From Photobacterium galatheae (GTDB lineage: Bacteria > Pseudomonadota > Gammaproteobacteria > Enterobacterales > Vibrionaceae): a stretch of 64,000 nt of DNA. The first letter of the stretch is position 1; each line of letters begins with the position of its first letter. The stretch covers positions 62,001 to 126,000 of the forward strand of contig NZ_JMIB01000002.1 of assembly GCF_000695255.1 (NCBI RefSeq), read 5' to 3'. The translations under genes and the position numbers were made by a program. The notes under the pieces were generated by a model. The model was not told the origin of the DNA and did no database searches. It saw nothing but the letters and a program-made list of their open reading frames with translations. Shown piece by piece: positions 28,656-37,835 of this stretch.

Positions 28656-29432
28656 ATGATCACCATTTTGATGGGTTCAATTGCCATCGGACTCAGTTTA
28701 GGCGTCCTTGGCTCCGGGGGTTCAATTCTTACAGTCCCGGTACTGGCCTATGGCCTAGGCCAGACAGAAAAGCAAGCCATCGCCAGTGCCCTGCTTATTG
28801 TCGGTCTGATCAGCAGTGTGTCTTCTTTTTCTGGCATCCGACAGCGTCTGGTGCACTGGCCGCTGGTTTGGTTGTTTGGCTTGCCCGGCATGGTCGGTAC
28901 ATACCTTGGCGCATGGTTCGCCAGCTTTACCACCGGCATCGTTCAGATGACGGTCTTCGCAACAGTCATGCTGGCCGCCGCCTGGCGTATGTTTAAACCA
29001 TCCAAAGCAGCACCAGAGACACGTTCAGAACCATCAAACTGGCTAACCGGCTTTCAGGGGTTACTCGTTGGTGTACTCACCGGCTTTGTTGGAGTCGGCG
29101 GTGGCTTTCTGATTGTCCCCGCACTGGTTCTGCTCAGTGGCCTGGCCATGCGAACTGCGGTTGCCACCAGCCTGGTGATCATTGTGATGAACTCTTTCAT
29201 CGGATTCCTGAAATATCAGCAAGTGCTGACTGAGAGTCAGACACAACTGAACTGGCACATCATCATGGTCATGACGGCTATTGGCATTGCAGGCAGCCTG
29301 ACGGGTCAGCGCCTGTCCGGTCGGTTACCCCAGCAAAAAATCAAAAGTGCTTTTTCAATCTTCCTGATTCTGATGGCAGGGTTCATTTTGTACCAATCCC
29401 TGCCTGCTTTATTTCCTGCATTCACCCTCTGA
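28656..29432 (+). CDS. TauE/SafE family sulfite exporter
   Basis: A 258-residue membrane protein with about eight segments in two repeats. The first repeat has [18 protein letters not shown] and the second [19 protein letters not shown], the typical TauE/SafE duplication. It would expel sulfite or related anions made by the persulfide dioxygenase. First gene of the plus-strand arm. GAGG precedes ATG; the next gene begins 18 bp after the stop. Confidence 0.9.
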   Translation: MITILMGSIAIGLSLGVLGSGGSILTVPVLAYGLGQTEKQAIASALLIVGLISSVSSFSGIRQRLVHWPLVWLFGLPGMVGTYLGAWFASFTTGIVQMTVFATVMLAAAWRMFKPSKAAPETRSEPSNWLTGFQGLLVGVLTGFVGVGGGFLIVPALVLLSGLAMRTAVATSLVIIVMNSFIGFLKYQQVLTESQTQLNWHIIMVMTAIGIAGSLTGQRLSGRLPQQKIKSAFSIFLILMAGFILYQSLPALFPAFTL

Positions 29433-29450
29433 TTGATAAGGAGTCAGACG

Positions 29451-29849
29451 ATGCTTGTTAATGGACGAAAACTGGCCGAACACGCCAAAGAAAATATCCG
29501 GGAAATCAGCTGCCATGAACTTGCAGTCTTGATGAATAAAGACATGATTCTGATCGACGTCAGAGAACAGCATGAGACAGACAGCGGTCTGCTGCCGGGC
29601 GCAGTGCATATGTCCCGGGGTGTCCTGGAGATGCAGCTGGACCAGCATCCTGCGGTTGCGCATCATCTCGATCCGTTAGCAGTGATGGCTCAGCAACCGG
29701 TCTACCTGTATTGCCGCTCCGGTGCCCGTTCAGCGCTTGCTGCTGAATCACTGCGCCGAATGGGATTCTCACAAGTCTATTCGCTGGCTGGTGGGATCCA
29801 GGCCTGGCAGGAAGCCGGTTTCCCTGTGGTCCGTCTTCAAGCACGTTGA
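29451..29849 (+). CDS. Single-domain rhodanese
   Basis: A 132-residue protein with the rhodanese fold: MILIDVREQHETDSGLLPGA and the active-site loop YCRSGARSALAAESL (catalytic Cys near residue 92). It transfers sulfane sulfur to thiols such as glutathione or cyanide. The start is ATG 29451 with AAGGAG upstream. It sits between tauE and the reductase-rhodanese fusion, a standard arrangement in sulfide-oxidation loci. Confidence 0.9.
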   Translation: MLVNGRKLAEHAKENIREISCHELAVLMNKDMILIDVREQHETDSGLLPGAVHMSRGVLEMQLDQHPAVAHHLDPLAVMAQQPVYLYCRSGARSALAAESLRRMGFSQVYSLAGGIQAWQEAGFPVVRLQAR

Positions 29850-29938
29850 GCAGGAAAATCATCTCAGGAGCGCATTTCTTCCTGATTTCCTCTAAAGTGG
29901 AACAGCACTCATGAGGTTCTGCATTCCGGGTGCCTGTC

Positions 29939-29963
29939 GTCAAGAGATCAGTAGTCAAGAGAT
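29939..29963. repeat. Tandem 15-bp-period repeat
   Basis: GTCAAGAGAT occurs at 29939-29948 and 29954-29963. It lies in the 178-bp gap between the rhodanese gene and the reductase gene, which is long for an operon and may hold a second promoter. No hairpin is seen there. Confidence 0.35.
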
Positions 29964-30027
29964 AAACAGCCAAGTTTTGAGCATTCAAGCTTTAAGTATT
30001 CAAGAAAAGTAATATGGTGGAAAAGTA

Positions 30028-31731
30028 ATGACCAAAATCGTAATTATCGGGGGAGTTGCAGGCGGCGCATCCGCTGCTGCCCGTGCAAGACGTTTAAGCG
30101 AAGATGCACAAATCATCATGTTTGAGCGTGGCCCTTTTATTTCTTTTGCCAACTGCGGCCTGCCCTATCATATCGGCGGAGACATTCCTGAACGCAGTAA
30201 ACTGCTGTTACAAACACCGGAAAGCTTTAAAAGCCGTTTTGATGTCGATGTCCGCGTCATGAGCGAAGTCATCGCAATCAATCGGACCGACAAAACTGTG
30301 ACCGTCCGAAACGGTCTCTCCGGCGATGAATATGATGAACAATACGATTATCTGATCCTCAGTCCGGGGGCCGCTCCAATCATTCCGGAGATCCCGGGTC
30401 TCTCGAATCCACTGACTCATTCCCTGCGTAATATCCCGGATATGGACAACATCATCTACGCCATTGAGATGAATCAGGCCGCGCATGCAACAGTTGTCGG
30501 TGGCGGCTTTATCGGCCTGGAGATGATGGAAGCGCTGCATCAGCGTGGCATCAAAACCACCCTGCTGGAGTTAGCGGATCAAGTCATGACGCCCACTGAT
30601 CCTGAAATGGCTGGATTTGTGCATCAGGAAATTCTTGAGCAAGGTGTGGATCTTCGACTGGGCACCGCATTGACTGCCGTCGAATATAATGGCCGTGAGC
30701 CTGTCGCCAGTGTGGATGCCGGTGAAGATGACAGCGGTCAGCATCTGCTGGGGCACTTACAGCTCACCCTCAGTACCGGTGAGACCATGCAGACCGATTT
30801 ATTGATCATGGCCATTGGTGTCCGTCCGGAAACTTCCCTTGCCAGCGATGCAGGGCTGACACTGGGTCCTCGGGGCGGCATTCAGGTTGATACACAAATG
30901 CGAACTAGCGATCCGGCTATTTTCGCTGTAGGCGATGCCATTGAAACACTTGATTTTGTCACAGGTGACCCTGTGCTGGTTCCGCTCGCCGGGCCGGCGA
31001 ATCGTCAGGGACGCATGGTCGCGGACGTCATTTTCGGCAAAGATGAGCACTATCAGCGAACACAGGGAACCGCCATTTGTAAGGTCTTTGATCTGGCCAT
31101 TGCATCCACCGGCATGAACGAAAAACGTCTGAAGCAAGCACATATTCCTTATGAGAAGGTCTATGTGCATACCGCCAGCCACGCGGGTTATTACCCGGGC
31201 GCAGAAGCCGTTTCCCTGAAGCTGATGTATGCACCAGACAGCGGAAAAATTCTGGGCGCACAGGCAGTCGGTAAAGATGGGATTGATAAACGCATCGATA
31301 TCCTGGCGGTGGCCCAGCGAGCCGGCATGACCATCGAACAGCTTCAACATGTTGAGCTTTGTTATGCACCACCCTACGGCTCAGCAAAAGATGTGATTAA
31401 TCAGGCCGCCTTTGTTGCCTGCAATATCCGCAGCGGCGACATCCGTCCTGTGCATTATCACGAATTGGGCGATCTCAGTGAACATCAGATCCTGCTGGAT
31501 GTCCGTAATCCGGGAGAACTGGATGCACAGGGAGCCATTCTGGGTGCCATCAACATTCCGGTAGACAGCCTGCGCGAACGTATGGATGAACTGCCAAAGG
31601 ACAAAGAAATTCTGGTTTACTGTCAGGTCGGACTGCGCGGCAACGTGGCTTGCCGACAACTGAATCACCGGGGTTACACAACGAAAAATCTGGTTGGCGG
31701 ATACCGGACCTATCGCATCGCACAGCAATAG
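30028..31731 (+). CDS. CoA-disulfide reductase / NADH-dependent persulfide reductase with C-terminal rhodanese domain
   Basis: A 567-residue flavoprotein. FAD motif IIGGVAGGASAAARAR at residues 6-21, redox-active Cys43 in FANCGLPYHIGG, NAD motif VVGGGFIGLEMMEALH near 155, and the second FAD motif IFAVGDAIE near 297. The C-terminal 100 residues form a rhodanese domain with active loop VYCQVGLRGNVAC (Cys near residue 533). This is the CoADR-RHD/Nsr type that reduces persulfides or CoA-disulfides with NADH. It completes the plus-strand arm of the sulfide locus. Confidence 0.92.
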   Translation: MTKIVIIGGVAGGASAAARARRLSEDAQIIMFERGPFISFANCGLPYHIGGDIPERSKLLLQTPESFKSRFDVDVRVMSEVIAINRTDKTVTVRNGLSGDEYDEQYDYLILSPGAAPIIPEIPGLSNPLTHSLRNIPDMDNIIYAIEMNQAAHATVVGGGFIGLEMMEALHQRGIKTTLLELADQVMTPTDPEMAGFVHQEILEQGVDLRLGTALTAVEYNGREPVASVDAGEDDSGQHLLGHLQLTLSTGETMQTDLLIMAIGVRPETSLASDAGLTLGPRGGIQVDTQMRTSDPAIFAVGDAIETLDFVTGDPVLVPLAGPANRQGRMVADVIFGKDEHYQRTQGTAICKVFDLAIASTGMNEKRLKQAHIPYEKVYVHTASHAGYYPGAEAVSLKLMYAPDSGKILGAQAVGKDGIDKRIDILAVAQRAGMTIEQLQHVELCYAPPYGSAKDVINQAAFVACNIRSGDIRPVHYHELGDLSEHQILLDVRNPGELDAQGAILGAINIPVDSLRERMDELPKDKEILVYCQVGLRGNVACRQLNHRGYTTKNLVGGYRTYRIAQQ

Positions 31732-31744
31732 TTCAGTAGCACCT

Positions 31745-31780
31745 GCACTCAATCAGGGAATTTTATTCCTGATTGGGTGC
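31745..31780 (+). terminator. Terminator of the plus-strand sulfide arm
   Basis: A long hairpin (GCACTCAATCAGG with CCTGATTGGGTGC, one G-T pair) lies 14 bp after the stop. A short TT-CCC-T tract follows, so the T-tail is weak. Confidence 0.7.
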
Positions 31781-31815
31781 TTCCCTGCCTTTCCCCTGAG
31801 CGGCTTCCCGCAGGT

Positions 31816-33573
31816 TTACTCGCCGTCAATCCAGAGTTTGTGAAAATCACTGTAGCCTGTTTTCGTCACCTGAATTCCTCTGACCTGACAGACGTTCAGG
31901 ATTTCTTCTTTGCCAAAGAAAAGCGGCAAGTATTGGCGTGAGGCCAGCAAGTCCTGCTCAATGTTCACGAAGGCGTCAGCAGGTGATTGCCGCGACACCG
32001 CCTCATCCACCAGCCGTTGATGCTGTCGCCAGGATTCAGGTTCGGCATACAAAAAACGCAGGCCGGAAGAAGCCAGCATCCATTCATACACGCCATATTC
32101 ATGGGGAAGCTCCATCACTTCTTCCAGAAACAGCACATCAGCCTTGTCTTTCATCAGAGACGGATCGCTGATGTCCTCCAGTTCGATTACTTCCAGTTCA
32201 AGCCCGGTCTCTCTGATCGCACTGTGCAGCCAGTGTGCCAGCTTCGCTAAATGAGGAATCGTCCAGCGAGGTTCAGTCAGCACCAGTTTTCCTTTCAGCC
32301 TGAGGTCAACAGGCCGTTCTGCATCTGAAGGCGCTGAAAATGAAGGTTCTGAAAATGACAGTCCGGAGACAACATTGCCGCCATCAAAAGTATGTCTTTT
32401 CGCCGCAATGTAATCCATAAGTCGCTCCAAATCTTCAGGCAGGATCGCTGCATCCTTCCGAAATCGTGCCGTCAGATAAGAAAACGACTGGAGCGTATAG
32501 GTTTCCTGAACACCATCATCCTGGTTCTGCTGCCCCAGATATTCAATAAGCTCTCCCCCTTGATGGCTCAGCGTGATCCGATCCAACAACGCGGATTGCC
32601 TGAAATAAGACGGATGAATATTCAGCACCAGCTTATCGTCATCCCAGGCTTCAAGACAAAATGGGCCTGTCCCCACAAACGCCGGGCGACCATTGGCATA
32701 ATATCTGACATCTTGCGTCACAATAGCCGCATGGTGGATGGCAAGGGCGTGGAGAAAAAGCGGATTTTTTGCCCTCAGCCGAATACGTAAGCTTTTGGCA
32801 GATAAACGCGTAACCGAAACGATCTGACTGAACAAATAACTCACAGGTCCGGTTTCAGTCACCAGACGCTCAAGACTTGCAATCACATCCTCAACCGTCA
32901 GGAATTTATCATCATGGCGTCGGATATCAGTGCGAATCCACAGGGTCACATCATTTTCACAGGTTTCCCAGGCGTGAGCGATTCCCGGCAGCAATCTGCC
33001 CTGCTGATCCTGAATCAGTAAGGTGTCATAAACACTTTTGATGACTTGCAGTTCGGCAATCCGGTATGTTTTGGCGGGATCAATCGTATCGACCCAAGGG
33101 TATCGGGTAATCAACAATTGGTTATTGGCTTCGTTCCAGTCGTTCTGCTTTTCGGTCACGAGAGATAAAGCTCGCACAGCAGTACAGCCATAAAGTGACA
33201 GTAACTTAGACACAGAGCCAAAGTGACCACTCGCAATTTCCGGTTGAAGCACACTGCAAATCGCCTCTTGCAATGACACTTTCACCCGGAGTGTACTTGC
33301 TTTACTTCTTCCGACAGATGGGAACCAGTCAATCCAGCCGGCTTCGCACAGCTTACTCATGATGGTCGACGTATTGCGTCTTGACGTAGACAACACGGCT
33401 TCTAATTCTTCAACAACAACAGAATAGACCGTGTGGCATTGATATTTGGAAAGGAGTTGGTTCAACCTTCTGAGATTCGCTTCACTCACAACATTCTTAG
33501 CCAGAAATACGCAAGGGGAATGCATCATAAAGCAAAAAGTCCCCAATGGGTATGGGGACTCTGAAAAGATCAT
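31816..33573 (-). CDS. SgrR-like transcriptional regulator with solute-binding-protein domain
   Basis: Up to 585 residues: an N-terminal winged helix (about residues 33-110; LSTSRRNTSTIMSKLCEAGW), then a domain of the SBP_bac_5 type (about 160-580) as in E. coli SgrR, which regulates the phosphosugar stress response. Such proteins sense a small molecule with the solute-binding fold. The start is uncertain. The ATG at 33573 overlaps the upstream stop codon (TAATG) but lacks a Shine-Dalgarno sequence; ATGs at 33528 or 33525, or GTG 33489, are alternatives close to the homologous region. A hairpin lies across the first 15 codons. The target genes are not evident nearby. Confidence 0.8.
   Translation of the reverse strand: MIFSESPYPLGTFCFMMHSPCVFLAKNVVSEANLRRLNQLLSKYQCHTVYSVVVEELEAVLSTSRRNTSTIMSKLCEAGWIDWFPSVGRSKASTLRVKVSLQEAICSVLQPEIASGHFGSVSKLLSLYGCTAVRALSLVTEKQNDWNEANNQLLITRYPWVDTIDPAKTYRIAELQVIKSVYDTLLIQDQQGRLLPGIAHAWETCENDVTLWIRTDIRRHDDKFLTVEDVIASLERLVTETGPVSYLFSQIVSVTRLSAKSLRIRLRAKNPLFLHALAIHHAAIVTQDVRYYANGRPAFVGTGPFCLEAWDDDKLVLNIHPSYFRQSALLDRITLSHQGGELIEYLGQQNQDDGVQETYTLQSFSYLTARFRKDAAILPEDLERLMDYIAAKRHTFDGGNVVSGLSFSEPSFSAPSDAERPVDLRLKGKLVLTEPRWTIPHLAKLAHWLHSAIRETGLELEVIELEDISDPSLMKDKADVLFLEEVMELPHEYGVYEWMLASSGLRFLYAEPESWRQHQRLVDEAVSRQSPADAFVNIEQDLLASRQYLPLFFGKEEILNVCQVRGIQVTKTGYSDFHKLWIDGE
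33534..33561 (-). terminator. Terminator of the outer-membrane protein gene, inside the sgrR-like 5' end
   Basis: AGTCCCC and GGGGACT arms with a nine-base loop, followed on the minus strand by TTTTT. It lies 12 bp after the stop of the barrel gene and overlaps the extended reading frame of the sgrR-like gene. Confidence 0.78.
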
Positions 33574-34184
33574 TAGAAATGGTAGCTTAAGCCCAAAGAC
33601 AATTGCTGGAACTCAGGTTCAACCGACAACGATGCGCCAGCAACATTCAGTATATCCAGCTCAGGCTTCAGGTAATCCCAGCTCGCCCGAACTTTCAGTT
33701 GTTCATTGAAAGCATACTCAGCCCCCAGACCAAACATCAGCGTGGTGTCACTGGTCGAAACCGTTGTATAGCCAGAATAACCATAGAGACTGTTTGATGC
33801 CGTAAAGTCAGCACTGAAGTGTGCCAGACCCGCTTTTGCAAACACAGCAAATTGCTCGGTCAGCGGCAGTGACAGTTTTGGCTGAACCGCAAAATAGGTC
33901 ATGCGATCCACAGTGAGCGTTGGCTCTTCTAACGCATCAATCCCACCGACCGTTACTTCGACCCCGAGGTATGGATTAAAGTTATACCCGGCGAACAGGC
34001 TACCGCTCATCATGCGTTCATCGGCATCGTATGACTGGGAACCTGACATGCCAAGAATATTGCCGTTTACATCGACACTGTTGATTTTTGTCTGACCGAG
34101 ACTTGCCCCGATATAAGTTTCTGCCTGTACAGAAAAAGAAGACACGCAAACTGCAAACACTGCGAAAGGTAAAATATGTTTCAT
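33573..34184 (-). CDS. Outer-membrane beta-barrel protein (OmpA-like small porin type)
   Basis: A 203-residue protein with a signal peptide (MKHILPFAVFAVCVSSFSVQA-E) and a barrel of about eight strands with alternating hydrophobic residues, ending in a C-terminal Phe (LSYHF) as outer-membrane barrels do. It resembles the opacity/OMP_b-brl family. Charged extracellular loops lie at about residues 45-60 and 128-150. No peptidoglycan-binding OmpA domain is present. Its own function is unknown. Confidence 0.82.
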   Translation of the reverse strand: MKHILPFAVFAVCVSSFSVQAETYIGASLGQTKINSVDVNGNILGMSGSQSYDADERMMSGSLFAGYNFNPYLGVEVTVGGIDALEEPTLTVDRMTYFAVQPKLSLPLTEQFAVFAKAGLAHFSADFTASNSLYGYSGYTTVSTSDTTLMFGLGAEYAFNEQLKVRASWDYLKPELDILNVAGASLSVEPEFQQLSLGLSYHF

Positions 34185-34605
34185 TGTTCATTGCCCTGTT
34201 TATTTTGATATCTATCCACTGCGCTTCCTTGGGCAATTCAGTGACAAAGCTCCGTTTGCTGAATAGGTCGCAATCATGCAGAAAATGAACAGGGGAAAAC
34301 AGGAACAGATACGGCGTTTTTTTTCTCGTTTTTGTCACTATCCTCTTCATTGTGAAACAATTAATTGCAGCAACCTTTCGACCTGAATGTCATTTCCTCT
34401 TGAAACCAGATCAAAAAAGCTTACTCAATTGCTTGATATTCAATCAGATTTATTTATGTTGTTCGTTTACTCTCTGGATCCCGAACCGCACGTTTCTTTA
34501 CGGGGTTCACAACACTTCCGCCAGAAAGCACCGCCACGATTCTCCACATGGCTATAAGCACTTTCAGGCAATTGAACATGTTACGTTTACGATAATGATG
34601 GATTT
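34185..34605. other. Intergenic region between the barrel gene and the phospholipid operon
   Basis: About 420 bp of divergent intergenic sequence that must hold promoters for both neighbours. No RNA gene, leader or repeat was supported. Confidence 0.4.
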
Positions 34606-35313
34606 ATGAATCTTAAAAATCAGCCTGAATCCGAAGCAAACCGTCGACCATTAGCGGTCAGGGACGTCGCCCTGACCAAACGCATTGCCGTCTGGTTAAG
34701 CCGTAAAAACATCACGCCGAACCAAATCTCGCTCATGAGTATTGGCTTTGCTGTAATCGGTTTCGCCGCCCTGCTCTGGTATCAGCATGCATCCCATGCT
34801 GTGCTGCTCTTGCTGGCTGCTGCCTGTATTCAGTTTCGCCTGCTGTGTAATCTGTTCGACGGCATGGTCGCCGTGGAAGGCGGTAAAAAAACACCCGCCG
34901 GGGAACTGTTCAACGATGTGCCGGACCGTATTGCCGATCCGCTGTTTATCATTGCAGCCGGATTTGCAACCCATTCAGCCTTCGGCATGACGCTGGCCTG
35001 GAGCAGCGCTTTGATTGCGGTACTGACTGCCTATGTCCGCGTTTTGGGTGTCAGTATGGGCTGCCCGGCTGATTTTCGTGGCCCGATGGCCAAACAACAC
35101 CGGATGGCACTCCTGACGGGAAGCTTCATTCTGTTGTTTGTCAGTCGTGTCTTTCACTGGCTGCCGAACATCCTCAGTTATACGCTGGATACCGCACTGG
35201 CAATCATGCTTATCGGCACCGTGATCACCACCTGGCGCCGTCTGACAGGTATCTATCGCTTTAAAGCCCGTGAGCACAGTGCTGAAACGGCCGGAGACAC
35301 AAAACATGACTAG
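34606..35313 (+). CDS. CDP-alcohol phosphatidyltransferase family membrane protein (YnbA-like)
   Basis: A 235-residue protein with about six membrane segments. It has the CDP-alcohol signature, but altered: residues 85-107 read DGMVAVEGGKK-TPAGELFND-VPD, where the conserved Arg after DGxxA is Val and the first of the last two Asp is Asn, as in E. coli YnbA (my recollection). Asp/Gly positions needed for metal binding are mostly kept. It may use CDP-diacylglycerol with an unknown alcohol acceptor. The next two genes are a CdsA-like and a PlsC-like gene, so it acts in a phospholipid-type pathway. The ATG has a poor ribosome-binding site. Confidence 0.85.
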   Translation: MNLKNQPESEANRRPLAVRDVALTKRIAVWLSRKNITPNQISLMSIGFAVIGFAALLWYQHASHAVLLLLAAACIQFRLLCNLFDGMVAVEGGKKTPAGELFNDVPDRIADPLFIIAAGFATHSAFGMTLAWSSALIAVLTAYVRVLGVSMGCPADFRGPMAKQHRMALLTGSFILLFVSRVFHWLPNILSYTLDTALAIMLIGTVITTWRRLTGIYRFKAREHSAETAGDTKHD

Positions 35314-36238
35314 TATTCCTCCGCATTCATTGCATCTGATGATCGCCATTCTTGGCGTGCTGGTGCTGGGCACACTGGTGTATTTATGGAAATCCCGTGC
35401 CCATCCAGACCGGGATTATCTGGAACTCAAACTTCGCATCCGTTCCTGGTGGTGGATGATTGGCATCGTTTTTGTCGTACTTTATCTGCCCCTCACCTAC
35501 ACCCTGTTTTTTGTCGGTTTTCTCAGCTTCATGGCCCTGAAAGAGTTTCTTTCGATCGTGCCAACCCGAATGACCGACCGCCGGGTGATCTTCTGGGCAT
35601 ACCTGTCGATTCCGTTTCAGTACTACTGGCTGTCAATCGGCTGGTACGGCATGTTCATCATTTTCATTCCGGTCTATGTCTTTTTGTACCTGCCAATGAT
35701 GATGGTACTAATCGGCGATACCAAAGGCTTTATCCGCTCAGCAGGGATTATTCACTGGGCCATGATGCTGACGGTGTTCTGTATCAGCCACATGGCCTAC
35801 CTGCTGGTCCTGCCGAGTAAAAACCCGGATGCCGGATCACTGGGTATGCTGTTGTTCTTGCTGGTCTTTACCCAATTCAACGATGTATGTCAGTACGTCT
35901 GGGGGAAATCCTTCGGCAAACACAAAATTGTGCCCAAAGTCAGCCCGAACAAAACCTGGGAGGGTTTTCTCGGCGGCAGCGCAACCGTGATTTTAGCTTC
36001 ATATTTTGTCGCACCGTATCTGACTCCCCTGACCTCATTTCAGGGGCTGGTGGCCGGGATGATCATTGCGCTCAGTGGCTTTATCGGTGATCTGGTGATT
36101 TCTTCTGTGAAGCGTGACCTGCAAATTAAAGATACCAGTCAGTTCATTCCGGGGCATGGCGGCATTCTGGATCGCATCGACAGCCTGATGTTCACCGCAC
36201 CGCTGTTTTTCCATTACATCTATTATCTCTATTACTGA
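35306..36238 (+). CDS. Phosphatidate cytidylyltransferase-like protein (YnbB/CdsA-like)
   Basis: A 310-residue polytopic protein with the CdsA C-terminal signature: SSVKRDLQIKDTSQFIPGHG followed by GILDRIDS (about residues 269-296). CdsA makes CDP-diacylglycerol from CTP and phosphatidic acid. As it lies between a YnbA-like phosphatidyltransferase and a PlsC-like acyltransferase it would supply the activated lipid for the former. The start is ATG 35306 with GGAG upstream; it overlaps the end of the previous gene by 8 bp, so translation is coupled. Confidence 0.87.
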   Translation: MTSIPPHSLHLMIAILGVLVLGTLVYLWKSRAHPDRDYLELKLRIRSWWWMIGIVFVVLYLPLTYTLFFVGFLSFMALKEFLSIVPTRMTDRRVIFWAYLSIPFQYYWLSIGWYGMFIIFIPVYVFLYLPMMMVLIGDTKGFIRSAGIIHWAMMLTVFCISHMAYLLVLPSKNPDAGSLGMLLFLLVFTQFNDVCQYVWGKSFGKHKIVPKVSPNKTWEGFLGGSATVILASYFVAPYLTPLTSFQGLVAGMIIALSGFIGDLVISSVKRDLQIKDTSQFIPGHGGILDRIDSLMFTAPLFFHYIYYLYY

Positions 36239-36245
36239 GGAAGCT

Positions 36246-36905
36246 ATGGCTCACTTACTCAAGGTGTTATTCGTTTTCTTCATTGTAAAGCCCCTTGTGT
36301 TTGTGGGCTTAGGGCTGAATATCATTCAGCGGCAAAACCTGCCCGCAGATGGCCCGGTTGTTGTGGCTGCCAACCATAACAGCCATCTGGACACACTGGT
36401 CCTGCTGGCCCTGTTCCCGATTTCGATCATCCACAAAGTCCGCCCGGTTGCTGCGGCGGACTATTTTCTGGCCAATAAGCTGGTTGCCTGGCTGTCGCTC
36501 AATGTGATTGGCATTATCCCGCTCCGTCGTTCCCCTTCCCCCAGCCAGCGTGAAGCTGTTTTGCAGGAATGCCATCAGGCACTGGAACGCGGTGAGATTC
36601 TGATCATCTTTCCTGAAGGCAGTCGGGGTGAGCCGGAAATCATGAGCGGGCTGAAAAAAGGTATCTACCATCTAGTGAAAGACCATGATCGCTGCCCGGT
36701 CACACCTGTCGTCATGCGTGGACTGGGGCGTTCCTTGCCCAGAGGCACAGCGATGTTCGTACCTTTCAATTGTGATGTCGTGATTGGCGAACCCATCGAC
36801 CATTTTCAGGATGCCGATGACTTTGTCAGCACCATGCAGGCACGCTATCAAGCCCTGTCAAAGCACTGCATCACGCAAACGGGGGAAGATCATGACGGTG
36901 CCTGA
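36246..36905 (+). CDS. 1-acyl-sn-glycerol-3-phosphate acyltransferase-like protein (PlsC family)
   Basis: A 219-residue acyltransferase with the HX4D motif NHNSHLD (about residues 43-49) and the FPEGSRG motif (about 124-130), both intact. It would acylate lysophosphatidic acid to phosphatidic acid, the substrate of the CdsA-like protein encoded just before. It starts 8 bp after that gene with GAGGAAGC upstream, so the three genes form one operon: acyl transfer, CDP activation, head-group transfer. Confidence 0.88.
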   Translation: MAHLLKVLFVFFIVKPLVFVGLGLNIIQRQNLPADGPVVVAANHNSHLDTLVLLALFPISIIHKVRPVAAADYFLANKLVAWLSLNVIGIIPLRRSPSPSQREAVLQECHQALERGEILIIFPEGSRGEPEIMSGLKKGIYHLVKDHDRCPVTPVVMRGLGRSLPRGTAMFVPFNCDVVIGEPIDHFQDADDFVSTMQARYQALSKHCITQTGEDHDGA

Positions 36906-36924
36906 TCAGTCAGGGCTGTTCATC

Positions 36925-36945
36925 GGCCAGACATTGTCGCTGGCC
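36925..36945 (+). terminator. Hairpin after the phospholipid operon
   Basis: GGCCAG and CTGGCC arms with a nine-base loop, 20 bp after the stop. A weak T-tract follows, so it is only a probable terminator. Confidence 0.45.
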
Positions 36946-37055
36946 CTGATTGCTCTTTGAGCTGAATTCAGGAAAAATCTGCCACCTGTCATAAAAAAGC
37001 ACTTCAAACGACTTGTGTCTGAGAAACCGGTTTTGAAATCAGTAAGGAATAACAC

Positions 37056-37820
37056 GTGAAATTTCCCGTTGCCGCAGTACTGGCCTGTTTATGTACCCCA
37101 CTCGTGTTTGCAAAAGAAAACCTTCATGTCGAACTGCTGCCACCACAAACACAGGCTGAAAAGCAAGCGGTCAAAGACATCAAAGCCAGTCATGTGAATC
37201 AGACCCTGACCAAGCTTTCAAATCACTTTTTTCCGTTTGATAAAACACTGAATCTTGTCTATGGCAAAGATGAAGGGCCTTTGTACAACCCGGAAAATCA
37301 TACAATCTATATTCCCTATGATTTTTATACAGAGTCCCAGCACTATTTTTCTGAGAATAAATACGAAAAGAAATATGGAAAATCTGCAAATGACGGAGCG
37401 CTGGATACACTGTTACATACCCTGCTGCATGAAGTGGGTCATGCTTATATTGAGGACAAACAGATTCCAATCCTGGGGAAAGAAGAGGACGCCGCCGATA
37501 ACTTTGCGACCATCATTCTGCTGAACTACGTGGATGGTGGCGATGAAATCGCTATCAGCGCTGCGGATATGTTCGCATTCGAATCGGCTGACCGCCCAGA
37601 TTACTATGACTTCGGTGAGTATATTGATGAGCATAGCTTTGACTTACAGCGTTACTTTTCAACGCTTTGCTTAGTCTATGGCAGCAACCCAGAGAAATAT
37701 CAATATCTGCTGGATGAAGTCGAAAAGGATTACCTGAAAGACCGAAAAGACTTCTGTGCCGAAAATTTTGATGTTGTGAACGATAACTGGCATCGTTATT
37801 TACCGTCTGACAAGCAGTAA
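37056..37820 (+). CDS. Secreted DUF4344-type zinc metallopeptidase
   Basis: A 254-residue protein with a signal peptide (MKFPVAAVLACLCTPLVFA) and the metal site LLHEVGHAYIE (HExxH, about residues 126-136), followed by GKEEDAADNFATI, whose acidic residues may supply the third ligand. Family fits DUF4344 (putative metallopeptidase). Predicted to act in the periplasm on an unknown substrate. Single-gene unit; a large perfect inverted repeat follows its stop. Confidence 0.83.
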   Translation: MKFPVAAVLACLCTPLVFAKENLHVELLPPQTQAEKQAVKDIKASHVNQTLTKLSNHFFPFDKTLNLVYGKDEGPLYNPENHTIYIPYDFYTESQHYFSENKYEKKYGKSANDGALDTLLHTLLHEVGHAYIEDKQIPILGKEEDAADNFATIILLNYVDGGDEIAISAADMFAFESADRPDYYDFGEYIDEHSFDLQRYFSTLCLVYGSNPEKYQYLLDEVEKDYLKDRKDFCAENFDVVNDNWHRYLPSDKQ

Positions 37821-37835
37821 TCTGCCAATCATTAT

